NCBI RefSeq assembly: GCF_014493765.1
Contig: NZ_JACTVJ010000012.1
Location: 299,619-363,618 of the forward strand
DNA length: 64,000 nucleotides
From: Streptomyces polyasparticus
GTDB taxonomy: Bacteria; Actinomycetota; Actinomycetes; Streptomycetales; Streptomycetaceae
Direction: 5' to 3'
Part shown: positions 15,756-24,903 of the stretch, piece after piece
Layout: each line of letters starts with the position of its first letter
Position numbering within the stretch: the stretch's first letter is position 1
Position numbers and translations under genes: made by a program
The notes under the pieces: model-generated
What the model saw: only the letters and a program-made list of their open reading frames with translations
Told to the model about the DNA's origin: nothing
Database searches by the model: none

Positions 15756-17129
15756 ATGTCGCCGAACCCGGCGCAGGAACGGATCGCCGAAACCGTCGCC
15801 GCCCTCATGCCCAAGGCGAAGGAGGAGCTGGCCGCGCTGGTGGCGTACCGGTCGGTGGCGGACTTCGAGCAGTTCCCGAAGAGCGAGAGCGAGGCCGCCG
15901 CGAACTGGGTCGCCGACGCCCTGCGCGCCGAGGGCTTCACCGATGTGGCCCTGCTCGACACCCCCGACGGCACCCAGTCCGTCTACGGCCTCCTTCCCGG
16001 CCCCGAGGGCGCGCCCACCGTCCTGCTCTACGCGCACTACGACGTACAGCCGCCGCTGGACGAGCAGGCCTGGCAGACCCCGCCGTTCGAGCTGGTGGAG
16101 CGCGACGGGCGCTGGTACGGGCGCGGCTCGGCGGACTGCAAGGGCGGCGTGATCATGCACCTGCTCGCGCTGCGCGCCCTCAAGGAGAACGGCGGAATCC
16201 CGGTCTCCGTGAAGTTCATCGCCGAGGGCTCCGAGGAGCAGGGCACCGGCGGTCTCGAGCGGTACGCCGAGGCTCACCCGGAGCTGCTGAAGTCGGACGC
16301 GATCGTCATCGGCGACAGCGGCAACTTCCGCGTCGGCCTGCCCACCGTCACCTCGACGCTGCGCGGCATGACGCTGCTGCGGGTCGAGATGGACACCCTC
16401 GAAGGCAATCTGCACTCCGGCCAGTTCGGCGGCGCGGCACCGGACGCGCTCGGCGCCCTGATCCGTGTCCTCGACTCGCTGCGCGCCGAGGACGGTTCGA
16501 CCACGGTCGACGGCCTGGACGGCGACCAGACCTGGGAGGGTCTGCAGTACCCGGAGAGCGACTTCCGCAAGGACGCCAAGGTCCTCGACGGCGTCGAGCT
16601 GATCGGCTCCGGCACGGTCGCCGACCGCATCTGGGCGCGCCCCGCCGTCACCGTGCTCGGCATCGACTGCCCGCCGGTCGTGGGCGCCACCCCGTCCGTG
16701 CAGTCCAGCGCCCGGGCTCTGATCAGCCTGCGCGTGCCGCCGACGGGCGACGCCGTGGAGGCCACCAAGCTCCTCCGCGCCCACATCGAGGCGCACACCC
16801 CGTGGGGCGCCCGGGTGCGCACCGAGCAGATCGGCCAGGGCCAGCCCTTCCGCGCCGACGTCAACTCCCCCGCGTACCAGGCGATGGCGGATGCGATGGC
16901 GGTCGCGTACCCGGGTGAGGAGATGCAGTACGCGGGCCAGGGCGGCTCGATCCCGCTGTGCAACGCGCTCGACTCGCTCTACCCGGACGCCGAGATCCTC
17001 CTCATCGGTCTGAGCGAGCCGGAGGCGCAGATCCACGCGCCGAACGAGTCGGTCTCACCGCAGGAGCTGCGCCAGTTGTCCATCACGGAGGCGCTGTTCC
17101 TGCAGAACTACGCGGCGTCCAAGGCCTGA
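15756..17129 (+). CDS. M20-family dipeptidase
   Basis: A 457-residue cytoplasmic metallopeptidase of the carnosinase-like M20 group. Metal-site motifs: YAHYDVQPP (His and general Asp), WYGRGSADCKGG (bridging Asp), EGSEEQGTGGL (catalytic and ligand Glu), IGDSGNF, and a final histidine near QIHAPNES. The lid/dimerisation domain lies around 200-320. ATG 15756 follows AGGAG by 7 bases and is preferred over GTG 15750. A strong rho-independent terminator follows. It diverges from the geranylgeranyl reductase gene. Confidence 0.92.
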   Translation: MSPNPAQERIAETVAALMPKAKEELAALVAYRSVADFEQFPKSESEAAANWVADALRAEGFTDVALLDTPDGTQSVYGLLPGPEGAPTVLLYAHYDVQPPLDEQAWQTPPFELVERDGRWYGRGSADCKGGVIMHLLALRALKENGGIPVSVKFIAEGSEEQGTGGLERYAEAHPELLKSDAIVIGDSGNFRVGLPTVTSTLRGMTLLRVEMDTLEGNLHSGQFGGAAPDALGALIRVLDSLRAEDGSTTVDGLDGDQTWEGLQYPESDFRKDAKVLDGVELIGSGTVADRIWARPAVTVLGIDCPPVVGATPSVQSSARALISLRVPPTGDAVEATKLLRAHIEAHTPWGARVRTEQIGQGQPFRADVNSPAYQAMADAMAVAYPGEEMQYAGQGGSIPLCNALDSLYPDAEILLIGLSEPEAQIHAPNESVSPQELRQLSITEALFLQNYAASKA

Positions 17130-17146
17130 CCGCCCCGGATCCGCCC

Positions 17147-17189
17147 AGCGGTCCCGCTCCCTGGCCGGGGAGCGGGACCGCTTGTTTTT
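17147..17189 (+). terminator. rho-independent terminator of the M20 gene
   Basis: A perfect 14-bp stem (AGCGGTCCCGCTCC and its complement) closes an 8-base loop and is followed by TGTTTTT. It begins 17 bases after the stop codon. Confidence 0.92.
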
Positions 17190-17327
17190 CGCCCGCGTGC
17201 GCGGCGCAGGGCATCACCACGATCACCCTGGGTACTCGGCAGGCCCGGCCCGCGGGACGGGTTTGCAGGTCAGAGGGCCTGCCGCGGGCGCCGGAGTAGA
17301 ATTGGCCACAGTCGAGGGAGCAGTGTC

Positions 17328-18500
17328 GTGGGACAGAGCCTCGAAACCAGGACGACGGCGGACCGCCCGGTGTGCTCGCCGCGTTCGAGCTCGCAGCCGT
17401 CCACGGATCCGCCGGCCACGCAGCAGTCCCCGGTGAACTCGCACAACGAATGGGACCCCCTGGAAGAGGTCGTCGTCGGCCGCCTGGAAGGCGCCACGAT
17501 CCCCTCCGACCATCCCGTCGTCACCTGCAATGTCCCCACGTGGGCCGGCCGGCTGCAGGGTCTGGCCGCGGGCATGAGATACCCGAGCCGTCTGATCGGA
17601 CCGGCCCAGGACGAGCTCGACGGACTGGTGGAGCTGCTCCAGTCCCTGGGCATCACGGTGCGCAGGCCCGAACCGGTCGATCACAAACGGCGGTTCGCGA
17701 CTCCCGACTGGTCCTCGCGGGGCTTCTGCAACACCTGCCCCCGCGACAGCCTCCTCGTCATCGGCGACGAGATCATCGAGACACCGATGGCCTGGCCCTG
17801 CCGCTACTTCGAGACCCACTCGTACCGCAGGCTGCTCAAGGACTACTTCCGGCGCGGCGCCCGCTGGACCTCCGCGCCCAAACCGCAGCTCACCGACGAG
17901 CTGTTCGAGCCGGAGTTCCGCACGCCGGCCGAGGACGAGCCGATGCGCTACATCCTCACGGAGTTCGAGCCGGTCTTCGACGCGGCGGACTTCGTACGGG
18001 CCGGACGCGATCTCTTCGTCACCCGCAGCAATGTCACCAACCGCATGGGCATCGACTGGCTGCGCCGCCACCTCGGCCCCGAATACCGCATCCACGAGAT
18101 AGCCAGCAGCTGCCGCACGCCGATGCACATCGACACCACGTTCATGCCGCTCGCTCCGGGCAAGCTGCTCATCAACCCGACCTACGTGAACCCCGACGAC
18201 CTCCCCGAAGCCCTGCGCTCGTGGGACGTCCTGGTCGCCCCCGAACCCGACCCGATCGACGAACGCCTGCTCAAGGTCACGTCGATGTGCGGCAAGTGGC
18301 TGAACATGAACGTGCTGATGGTGGACGAGAAACGGGTCATCGCCGAACGCCACCACACGGGCATGCTGCGCGCCCTGGAGCGCTGGGGCTTCGAACCGAT
18401 CCCCTGCGACCTGCTGCACTACGCACCGTTCGGCGGCTCGTTCCACTGCGCGACGCTGGATGTGCGCAGGCGGGGGACGCTGGAGTCGTATCTGCCGTGA
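17328..18500 (+). CDS. amidinotransferase, L-arginine:glycine amidinotransferase (GATM)-like
   Basis: A 390-residue enzyme expected to transfer the amidino group from arginine to an amine. Family blocks from memory of vertebrate GATM: NSHNEWDPLEEVVVG, CPRD, FDAADFVRAGRDLF (catalytic Asp), MHIDTTF (catalytic His) and GGSFHCATLDVRRRGTLESYL (catalytic Cys). These fit GATM better than arginine deiminase, although StrB1-type inosamine-phosphate amidinotransferases are close relatives. Residues 1-37 are Ser/Pro/Thr-rich and disordered. GTG 17328 follows GAGGGAG by 7 bases. No cyclitol, aminoglycoside or creatine genes are nearby, so the acceptor is unknown. Confidence 0.85.
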   Translation: MGQSLETRTTADRPVCSPRSSSQPSTDPPATQQSPVNSHNEWDPLEEVVVGRLEGATIPSDHPVVTCNVPTWAGRLQGLAAGMRYPSRLIGPAQDELDGLVELLQSLGITVRRPEPVDHKRRFATPDWSSRGFCNTCPRDSLLVIGDEIIETPMAWPCRYFETHSYRRLLKDYFRRGARWTSAPKPQLTDELFEPEFRTPAEDEPMRYILTEFEPVFDAADFVRAGRDLFVTRSNVTNRMGIDWLRRHLGPEYRIHEIASSCRTPMHIDTTFMPLAPGKLLINPTYVNPDDLPEALRSWDVLVAPEPDPIDERLLKVTSMCGKWLNMNVLMVDEKRVIAERHHTGMLRALERWGFEPIPCDLLHYAPFGGSFHCATLDVRRRGTLESYLP

Positions 18501-18555
18501 GGTGAGCGGGCGTTCGGCTCGCGCGCGTGGTCCGTTGAACACGTGCTTGCTGACC

Positions 18556-19098
18556 TCAGACGGCGCTGTCCTCGACACCTCCGTACAGACCCCACTCGTC
18601 CAATCCGCCGTAGATCAATGCGGTGCGCCCGCGCGGAAAGGACAGCGCCTCGGCCATGCCCGTATAGACCGCCACCAGGGAGTCGGCGCCTCGCCACCAG
18701 GTATCGGCCAGGCCGCGCACTTCGCGTACGGGCTCGAACCCGTCGAGCACGATGCCGTCGACATCGTCGCCGGTGACCTTGTCGATCCGCCTCGCCCACT
18801 TGGAGGCGTGGCCTGCCACGAACGACCATCCCTCGGATGCGGCGCCTTCCGGAGAGTCCGCTTCGAGATACCTCGGGCCACCGTCGTACTGCGATGCGGG
18901 TGGGAGAACCAGACCGCCCCAGCGCTCCCTGTAGGTCGCCATCCGGTCGACGACCGCCGCCGGAATGTCCCGCTCGAGCCACCACTGCCTGTGCTCCTCG
19001 ACGTGCATCACATCGACCCTGACACCGTGCGCTGCGACGAACGAACGAGCCCGTCGGGTCAGACCGTCGGGCACATCGTCGAAGAGGTTGAGATTCAC
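18556..19098 (-). CDS. hypothetical protein, 180 residues
   Basis: I do not recognise this protein. It is soluble, acidic and tryptophan-rich, with blocks WLERDIPAAVVDRM, ERWGGLVLPPASQYDGGPRY and ALIYGGLDEWGLYGG, and has no signal peptide or TM helix. GTG 19098 is chosen because residues before it look non-coding, but no ribosome-binding site is visible. It lies 10 bases after the ATPase-NUDIX gene on the same strand, so the two are probably co-transcribed. Confidence 0.6.
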   Translation of the reverse strand: MNLNLFDDVPDGLTRRARSFVAAHGVRVDVMHVEEHRQWWLERDIPAAVVDRMATYRERWGGLVLPPASQYDGGPRYLEADSPEGAASEGWSFVAGHASKWARRIDKVTGDDVDGIVLDGFEPVREVRGLADTWWRGADSLVAVYTGMAEALSFPRGRTALIYGGLDEWGLYGGVEDSAV

Positions 19099-19108
19099 CG
19101 GAAGGACG

Positions 19109-20182
19109 CTACCCAGTAGCCCGTGGGGCGGCTGACGCTCCCCCACAGCCGACCGGCACGCCACCCTCCAGATACAGCGGCACGCCCCGCTCCCGCGCCC
19201 GCAGCGCCCACCGCAGGCGCTCGTAGCGGACGGGCGGCAGCAGGGTGGCCGCCTCCGACTCGGTCACGAAGCGGCAGGCGCGCAGTTCGGGGCCGGGGAG
19301 CAGAGCCTGTTCGGCGGCGTCCGCGGGGAGACTGCCGCCGTCGAAGAGGAGGCGCATCCCGCCGTATCCCGGTGGCTGGGGCGGTTCCCAGTCGATCACC
19401 AACAGGCTGGGGACTCCGGTCAGTCGGATGCCGGTCTCCTCGGCCACTTCCCGTATCCCCGCGGCCGCGGGCGCCTCGCCCGGCTCGACAACTCCGCCCG
19501 GGAACTCCCAGCCTGCCTTGTACGTGGGGTCGACGAGCAGCACCCGGTCCCGGTCGTCGAAGAGCAGGACGCCGGCCGCGAGGGTCTCCGCGGTCGGCTG
19601 GGGTGTCTGCACGATCTCGCACACGCCGGCGGCGTCGGTGCGCACGGCCTCCGCGATGCGCTCGGCGGCCTCGCGCGGGGTCAGCGCACCGGTGTCGAGG
19701 AGGTAGGCATCGGCGGCCAGCCACTGGCCGAGCGCGGCGAGATAGGGCTCGATGTGGTCCAACGACCACTGGCGCACGCGCAGTTCGCCGTCGGCCGTTT
19801 CGGGGACCTCGCGGGCGGCGATCCGCGCGCGCAGGATCGTTTCCGCCGGAGCGAGCAGCACATGGCGTACGGCGATGCGCCGGGAGGCGAGACCGCCGAA
19901 GATCTCGTCGCGATACTCCTGGCGAAGCAGCGTCATCGGGACGATGAGCACACCGCCGACCTCAGCGTGCAGCGCCGCGGCGGTGTCGACGACCATGCGC
20001 CGCCAGAAGGCGAGATCCTGGTAATCGCTCACCTCCGCCAGGCGTTTGGGCGGCAGCAGCCATGGCAGTGCGCCGCCGATGACCTCGGGGTCGAAGAGGG
20101 TGCTGTTCGGGATCAGGTCGAGCAGTTCGCGGGCGGTCGTGGTCTTGCCCGCACCGAACGCACCGTTAACCCAAACGATCAC
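19109..20182 (-). CDS. P-loop ATPase/kinase-NUDIX hydrolase fusion
   Basis: 357 residues. Residues 1-175 form an AAA/adenylate-kinase-like P-loop domain with Walker A VNGAFGAGKTTTARELL at the N-terminus; this type is annotated as AAA33/tunicamycin-resistance-like in many actinobacteria. Residues 195-330 are a NUDIX domain with the box GGVVEPGEAPAAAGIREVAE ending EETGI. The two domains could respectively phosphorylate and hydrolyse nucleotide-like compounds; the substrate is unknown. GTG 20182 is preceded by AGGGGGA. The frame can be extended upstream, but without domain support. Confidence 0.82.
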   Translation of the reverse strand: MIVWVNGAFGAGKTTTARELLDLIPNSTLFDPEVIGGALPWLLPPKRLAEVSDYQDLAFWRRMVVDTAAALHAEVGGVLIVPMTLLRQEYRDEIFGGLASRRIAVRHVLLAPAETILRARIAAREVPETADGELRVRQWSLDHIEPYLAALGQWLAADAYLLDTGALTPREAAERIAEAVRTDAAGVCEIVQTPQPTAETLAAGVLLFDDRDRVLLVDPTYKAGWEFPGGVVEPGEAPAAAGIREVAEETGIRLTGVPSLLVIDWEPPQPPGYGGMRLLFDGGSLPADAAEQALLPGPELRACRFVTESEAATLLPPVRYERLRWALRARERGVPLYLEGGVPVGCGGASAAPRATG

Positions 20183-20296
20183 GGTTCCCCCTCTTCTCCG
20201 GCCCCCGGGTGGCTTGCCCGCTCCACTACGCCGCCTAACCCCGTACGCGATGCGCTCGCCGCGTCTGGGCCGCGACCTGCGGGGTAGTCGGCAACT

Positions 20297-20512
20297 ATGA
20301 CCGACATCGTGGACTCCGACGAACTGCTGAGGCGTATTCTGCGTGCCCGCGACTGGGCCGCCCGCCAGGAGCACGGCTGGCGCGCACGCACCGCCGACCT
20401 CGAACGGGCGGATCCCGACGAGGAGTTCGCGGCGCAGGTCTACGGCTGCGCGTTCCAGGCGGTACGCAGCGTCCTCGACGAGATCATCGAGCCGGGGACG
20501 CACGGGGTGTGA
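20297..20512 (+). CDS. small hypothetical protein, 71 residues
   Basis: A 71-residue acidic protein, MTDIVDSDELLRRILRARDW onward, predicted mostly helical with no TM segment. It diverges from the ATPase-NUDIX gene. No Shine-Dalgarno sequence is visible before the ATG, so a leaderless start is possible. No family is recognised; composition and codon use look like a real gene. Confidence 0.5.
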   Translation: MTDIVDSDELLRRILRARDWAARQEHGWRARTADLERADPDEEFAAQVYGCAFQAVRSVLDEIIEPGTHGV

Positions 20513-20842
20513 GACGCCCTGGGCGCTTGGAGACGCCCGGCATTGACCTGGGCACGTTCGCATACGGGAGAGTCGGCCATGGCGGCACCTTAGGCGGGGC
20601 GCCGCGGGGATCTCATCCCGTTTCCAGAGGCTGAGACGGACTGGTCCAGGCTGCGACGGCTGGTCGGCCGCCCCTGCGGGGACGGGCACTTGTCTGGTCC
20701 GCTGCTCCCGCGGGGACGAACACTTGCCTGGTCCGCCGCCATGCGCCCTCGTTTCCGGCCGACGCCTGACCGTCTGCGGGCCGTCGAGCGCGAAGAAGCC
20801 CCGAACCCTGGGATGGGTTCGGGGCTCTCGCGTGCCCGCTGC
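20513..20842. other. intergenic region with a 27-bp direct repeat
   Basis: No convincing gene is present. Two copies of a 27-base unit (20676-20702 and 20710-20736, 24 of 27 identical, core CACTTG-CTGGTCCGC) occur with 34-base spacing. A terminator hairpin for the downstream minus-strand gene lies at the right end. Confidence 0.5.
20797..20826 (-). terminator. terminator hairpin of the peptidoglycan-binding protein gene
   Basis: A perfect 12-bp stem AGCCCCGAACCC with its complement and a 6-base loop, followed on the minus strand by TCTTCG. It begins 17 bases after the stop codon. Confidence 0.8.
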
Positions 20843-21226
20843 CTACGGCATGCGCAATGCCTCCCACGTCTTGGGACCCACGATCCCATCGACGCCAAGT
20901 CTGTTGTTGGACTGGAAACGCTTCACCGCGCCCTCAGTGGCGGCGCCGAACTGCCCGTCAATGCCTGAGGATCCGACGGAGTAGCCGCGGAGGGTGAGGA
21001 GCGCCTGTATCTCCTTCACCTTGGCTCCGGTGTCGCCGCGGTCTGCGTAGGTGTTCCAGTAGTGGTAGCCGCAGTAGATACCGATGAAGTCTTCAATGGT
21101 GCAGGTGATGGCGGTGGTGCCTACGGTCGCCGCCGACGCCGGAGCGGCGAGCGCGATGGTGGGTGCGAGTACCGCGGTTGCTAGGGCGAGCGAGGCGGCG
21201 AGGCTACGGGGCCGGAAAGCGCGCAC
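20843..21226 (-). CDS. secreted peptidoglycan-binding protein
   Basis: 127 residues. An N-terminal signal peptide (1-33, hydrophobic core LAASLALATAVLAPTIALA, cleavage near ASAAT) is followed by a PG_binding_1 domain (about 55-127) with GAKVKEIQALLTLRGY and GIDGQFGAATEGAVKRFQ and ending VDGIVGPKTWEAL. There is no catalytic domain, so it is a stand-alone cell-wall-binding protein. Two cysteines before the domain may form a disulphide. It has its own terminator. Confidence 0.9.
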   Translation of the reverse strand: MRAFRPRSLAASLALATAVLAPTIALAAPASAATVGTTAITCTIEDFIGIYCGYHYWNTYADRGDTGAKVKEIQALLTLRGYSVGSSGIDGQFGAATEGAVKRFQSNNRLGVDGIVGPKTWEALRMP

Positions 21227-21405
21227 AGGTCTCCTTGGGGGGTTATGGGGGTGCAGGAGCCAGTCGCTCTTGCACTGCCCATGTCAAGCGTCGGGAGGTT
21301 AGCCCGCGCCCACCGTCCGTCGATAGGAGAAATACGAAGGGAGGCCGACCGGGTCCTGGCGTGCCGGGGTCGACCAGCGTGTCCGAGGAAAACAGCAGGT
21401 CGCGC

Positions 21406-22332
21406 CTACCCCTTCGCCGACCCCAACGTAAGCCCCGCGATGAAGTGCCGCTGCAGCAGCAGGAACACGATGATCGTGGGGGCCGCGACGATCACCGAGC
21501 CTGCGGCGAGCAGGTTGTAGTCCGTGAAGAACTGGCCGCTCAGGTTGTTCAGCGCCGAGGTGATCGGGAGTTTGTCGCCGGTGTTGATGAAGACGAGCGC
21601 CCAGAGGAAGTCGTTGTACATCCAGGTGAACTGGAGCGTGCCGAGCGCCGCGAGTGCCGGCCTGCACAGCGGCAGCGTGATCCGCCAGTACTGGGTCCAC
21701 ACGCCCGCGCCGTCCACGACCGCGGCCTCGATGATCTCCTGCGGCAGGGTGCGCATGAAGTTGGCGAGCACGAAGACGCAGAAGCCGAGCTGGAAGCCGA
21801 TCTGGACCGCGAGCACCGCCCAGTAGGAGTCGTACATCAGGTAGGAGTCCGACATCCAGTAGGGCAGTTCGATCTTGTTGAACACCGTGTACAGCGGCGT
21901 GATGATCACCTGCTGGGGCAGCAGATTGCCCGCGGTGAAGATCATGACGAGCACGATGCCGCCGCGCATCCTGAGCCGTGAGACCGCGAAGGCCACGAAC
22001 GATGCGAGGAACAGCACGACCAGGACGCCGGGCACGGCGATGATCAGGGTGTTGACGAAGTACTTCGTCATCTCCGAGTCGGTGAAGGCCTGTTGGTAGT
22101 AGTCGAACGACAGGGTCTTCGGCCAGGAGAAGTACCCCTCCTCGGCCGTCTCGTCGTACGGCCGCAGCGAGGCGTAGACCGCGAGCAGCAGCGGGGCCAG
22201 AAAGCCGAGCGCGACCGCGGTGAGGAAGATCTGGGTGCCCCAGCGGCCGCGGCGCCGGGTCCGGGGCCGGGGTCCGGTCCCCGAGACCCGTTCGGTGGCG
22301 GCGGTCGGGGCGGGTGCGGGCGCGACGCTCAT
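21406..22332 (-). CDS. carbohydrate ABC transporter permease (MalG type)
   Basis: 308 residues, six TM helices, second inner-membrane subunit of a sugar importer. The EAA loop reads EIIEAAVVDGAGVWTQYWRI followed by TLPL. Its ATG overlaps the stop of the MalF-type partner (ATGA). No ATP-binding subunit is encoded nearby; Streptomyces carbohydrate importers commonly share the ATPase MsiK, so that is the likely energiser. Confidence 0.92.
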   Translation of the reverse strand: MSVAPAPAPTAATERVSGTGPRPRTRRRGRWGTQIFLTAVALGFLAPLLLAVYASLRPYDETAEEGYFSWPKTLSFDYYQQAFTDSEMTKYFVNTLIIAVPGVLVVLFLASFVAFAVSRLRMRGGIVLVMIFTAGNLLPQQVIITPLYTVFNKIELPYWMSDSYLMYDSYWAVLAVQIGFQLGFCVFVLANFMRTLPQEIIEAAVVDGAGVWTQYWRITLPLCRPALAALGTLQFTWMYNDFLWALVFINTGDKLPITSALNNLSGQFFTDYNLLAAGSVIVAAPTIIVFLLLQRHFIAGLTLGSAKG

Positions 22333-23252
22333 CGGTTCTTCTCCCCTCGCAGCTCCTGGACCAGATACGTCACGACGAAACCGAGGGAGAAGACGAGCAG
22401 CACCACGGCGATGGCCGAACCGAAGCCGATACGGCTCGCCTCGCCGATGATGTTGTCGGTGACGAGCACGGAGAGCAGCTCGAGGCCGTTTCTTCCCCGG
22501 TTGATGGCGTACACGATGTCGAACGCGCGCAGCGCCTCGATCACCGTGATCACCATGACGATGACGTTGACCGGCCGGAGCGTCGGGAAGACGACCCGGA
22601 AGAACGTCTGGCGCTCGTTGGCCCCGTCGATCGCGGCGGCCTCCTTGAGGGAGGCGTCGACCGCTTTGAGCCCGGCCAGATAGAGGATCATCACGTACCC
22701 GGTGTGCCGCCAGGCCGCGGCGATCATCACCATCCAGATGTTGATGTCGGGATCGCCGATCCAGTCGATCGGGTTGTCCTGCCGGCCGAGCAGCGCGTTG
22801 AGCGCGCCCTGGTCGCGGGAGAACACGAGCTGGGCGATGAAGCCCACGATGGCGAGCGACAGGACGACCGGCAGGTAGATCGCCGACTGGTAGAAGCGGC
22901 TGAAGCGCACACCCCGGTCGATGAGCACGGCGAGGAACAGTCCGAACGGCGTGGCCACAAGGCCCAGGAAGCCCAGCCACATCAGGTTGTGGCGGACGGC
23001 CGGCCAGAACTGCGGGTACTCCGTGAAGGCGGTCCGGTAGTTGTCCAGGCCGACCCAGGTGATGTCCCCGATGCCGTCGTAGCTGGTGAACGACAGGCCG
23101 ATGGACGCGACGGTGGGGCCCCAGATGATGAACAGGTCGATCAGGATGGCCAGACCGAGCAGAACGGCGAGGACGACGCGGTCGCGGCGGTTGAACCGCC
23201 GCGCCCCGCGCCGTCGCCGACCTCGATCGCCCCGCGTAGAGGTGAGCGACAC
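22329..23252 (-). CDS. carbohydrate ABC transporter permease (MalF type)
   Basis: 307 residues with six TM helices and a basic cytoplasmic N-terminus. The EAA loop reads LKEAAAIDGANERQTFFRVV then FPTLRP, which contacts the ATPase. It follows the binding-protein gene by 63 bases and is translationally coupled to the MalG-type gene. Confidence 0.92.
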   Translation of the reverse strand: MSLTSTRGDRGRRRRGARRFNRRDRVVLAVLLGLAILIDLFIIWGPTVASIGLSFTSYDGIGDITWVGLDNYRTAFTEYPQFWPAVRHNLMWLGFLGLVATPFGLFLAVLIDRGVRFSRFYQSAIYLPVVLSLAIVGFIAQLVFSRDQGALNALLGRQDNPIDWIGDPDINIWMVMIAAAWRHTGYVMILYLAGLKAVDASLKEAAAIDGANERQTFFRVVFPTLRPVNVIVMVITVIEALRAFDIVYAINRGRNGLELLSVLVTDNIIGEASRIGFGSAIAVVLLVFSLGFVVTYLVQELRGEKNR

Positions 23253-23315
23253 TGGTGTGAACTCCCAGAGCTTTAGGGTCGGTCGGGAAGAAGAAGCACC
23301 GATCGGGAGGGGACG

Positions 23316-24677
23316 TCAGTCGGCCGCGAAGACGGTCTTCTTCTGCCGCTCGATGTCGTTCACGAGACCGTCGATGTCCTTCGGGTTGCCGATGAAGCTC
23401 TGCAGCGCGGGAATCATGACCGTGGACGCGAAGTCCGGGCGGGTGTCGCGGTCGAGGAACTGCGAGATCTGCTTGGCGCTCGACACCAACTCGACGGCCT
23501 TCTGCTGGAGTTCGGAGTATTTGGCGGTGTCGGCTTCCTCGTGCACGGCGATATTGGTCGGATCGTGCTCGAGGTAGGTGTTCTCGGCCTCGGCGGTGGC
23601 GAGGAACTTCAGAAGGTCCTTCGCCGCCTCCATCCCCTTGTCGTCCTTGAGGTTCTTGCCCTTCTTCGCGAGCAGGAAGCCGTCGATCGGCGCCTCGACG
23701 GCGTCGGTGCCGTGCTCGGGGTTGATCTCGGGGAAGACGAAGAAGTCGAGGTCTTCGCGCTCGTCGTCCGGGAACTGCTGCCCCGGCTGCGGCAGTCCGA
23801 AGACCGCCATGCCGGCCTCGCTCTTCTGCAGCGCGCCCGCCGCCTCCTGCCAGGTGCGTCCGTTCGCGCCCTCCTGGTGATACGGCATCAGGCGGCGCCA
23901 GGTGTCGAAGACTTCCTTGACCTCGGTGCCGTTCCAGGCCTTCTCGCCCGCCATCAGCGCCTTGTGGAACTCATAGCCGTTGATGCGCATGTTCAGGTAG
24001 TCGAAGGTGCCCATCGCGGGCCAGCCGTCCTTGTCCGCGAAAGCGATCGGGATCAGCTTGTCCTTCTGCATCTGCTTCGCGAGAGCCACGTACTCGTCGA
24101 GGTTCTTCGGGGCCTCGTAGCCGTACTTCTGGAAAACGCTCCTGCGGTGGAAGACGGCCCACGGGTAGTAGTAAAACGGCACGAAGTACTGTTTGCCGTC
24201 CTCGCCCGTCGACTGGTCCTTGATCGCGTCGGAGAAGCCGTCGAAACCGGACCACAGATCCGATATCTCGTGCAGCAGGTTCTTCTTCGCGAAGAACTGC
24301 ATCCGGTATCCCGCGAACCACATGAACACATCGTCCGGAGTGCTCTGCAGATAGCGATTGATGTTCTCCTGGAACGAGTTGTGGTCGACGGTGTTGACCT
24401 TGACCTTGCGCTTCTCCTTCGACTGCTTCTCGTACGCCTTGAAGGCCTCGCCGTACGCCTTCTTCGGCACCGGGTCGGAGGCGTTGGAACCCATGGCGAC
24501 CGTCTTGCCGGCATCGGCGGGCCCGCCGCCGCACGCGGTCAGGAGCGAAGGCAGGGCGACCGCCCCCGCGCTGATGGCGGTGCCACGCAGCAGATTCCGT
24601 CGGGACATCCGATGTCCCGCATCGTTTTGGAGCCCACCGCCGAGCGCACCCTGCCCAGTGAACGATGACTCTGTCAT
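23316..24677 (-). CDS. extracellular sugar-binding lipoprotein with Tat-type signal
   Basis: 453 residues. The signal has a twin-arginine motif SRRNLLRG followed by a hydrophobic stretch and the lipobox LLTAC, so it is probably exported by Tat and lipidated. The mature part is a family 1 solute-binding protein with KKAYGEAFKAYEKQSKEK near the N-terminus and aromatic residues in YYYPWAVFHRR and WFAGYRMQFF. ATG 24677 follows AGGAG. It heads an operon with the two permeases and diverges from the GH27 alpha-galactosidase, so alpha-galactosides such as melibiose or raffinose are likely ligands. Confidence 0.92.
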   Translation of the reverse strand: MTESSFTGQGALGGGLQNDAGHRMSRRNLLRGTAISAGAVALPSLLTACGGGPADAGKTVAMGSNASDPVPKKAYGEAFKAYEKQSKEKRKVKVNTVDHNSFQENINRYLQSTPDDVFMWFAGYRMQFFAKKNLLHEISDLWSGFDGFSDAIKDQSTGEDGKQYFVPFYYYPWAVFHRRSVFQKYGYEAPKNLDEYVALAKQMQKDKLIPIAFADKDGWPAMGTFDYLNMRINGYEFHKALMAGEKAWNGTEVKEVFDTWRRLMPYHQEGANGRTWQEAAGALQKSEAGMAVFGLPQPGQQFPDDEREDLDFFVFPEINPEHGTDAVEAPIDGFLLAKKGKNLKDDKGMEAAKDLLKFLATAEAENTYLEHDPTNIAVHEEADTAKYSELQQKAVELVSSAKQISQFLDRDTRPDFASTVMIPALQSFIGNPKDIDGLVNDIERQKKTVFAAD

Positions 24678-24903
24678 GTCCCTCTCCTTGATGGACTCGT
24701 CGGGCCGTCGGGCGAACCCAACACAAACGAACGGGTGGCTCGGATCACACTCGCAACCTGCGGGATGGTCAAGACTTCCGACAGGACAAGGGCGAACTGT
24801 TACCGCATCTCTTCCAACAGACTCGAACACGGCCTACCGTAAACGCGCGGTATGACACAGACATGACACATCCGAACCAGCGCGAGTACGGAGGAACGTC
24901 ACG

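Noticed and set aside
15579-17036. Extension of the geranylgeranyl reductase frame to 906 codons
   Set aside because: The extension is antisense to the M20 dipeptidase gene; family length and GTG 15578 define the start.
24678-24903. LacI operator in the GH27/ABC divergent region
   Set aside because: I found no copy of GACAACGTTGTC; only a weak CTGTT/AACAG pair with a long spacer, too poor to call.
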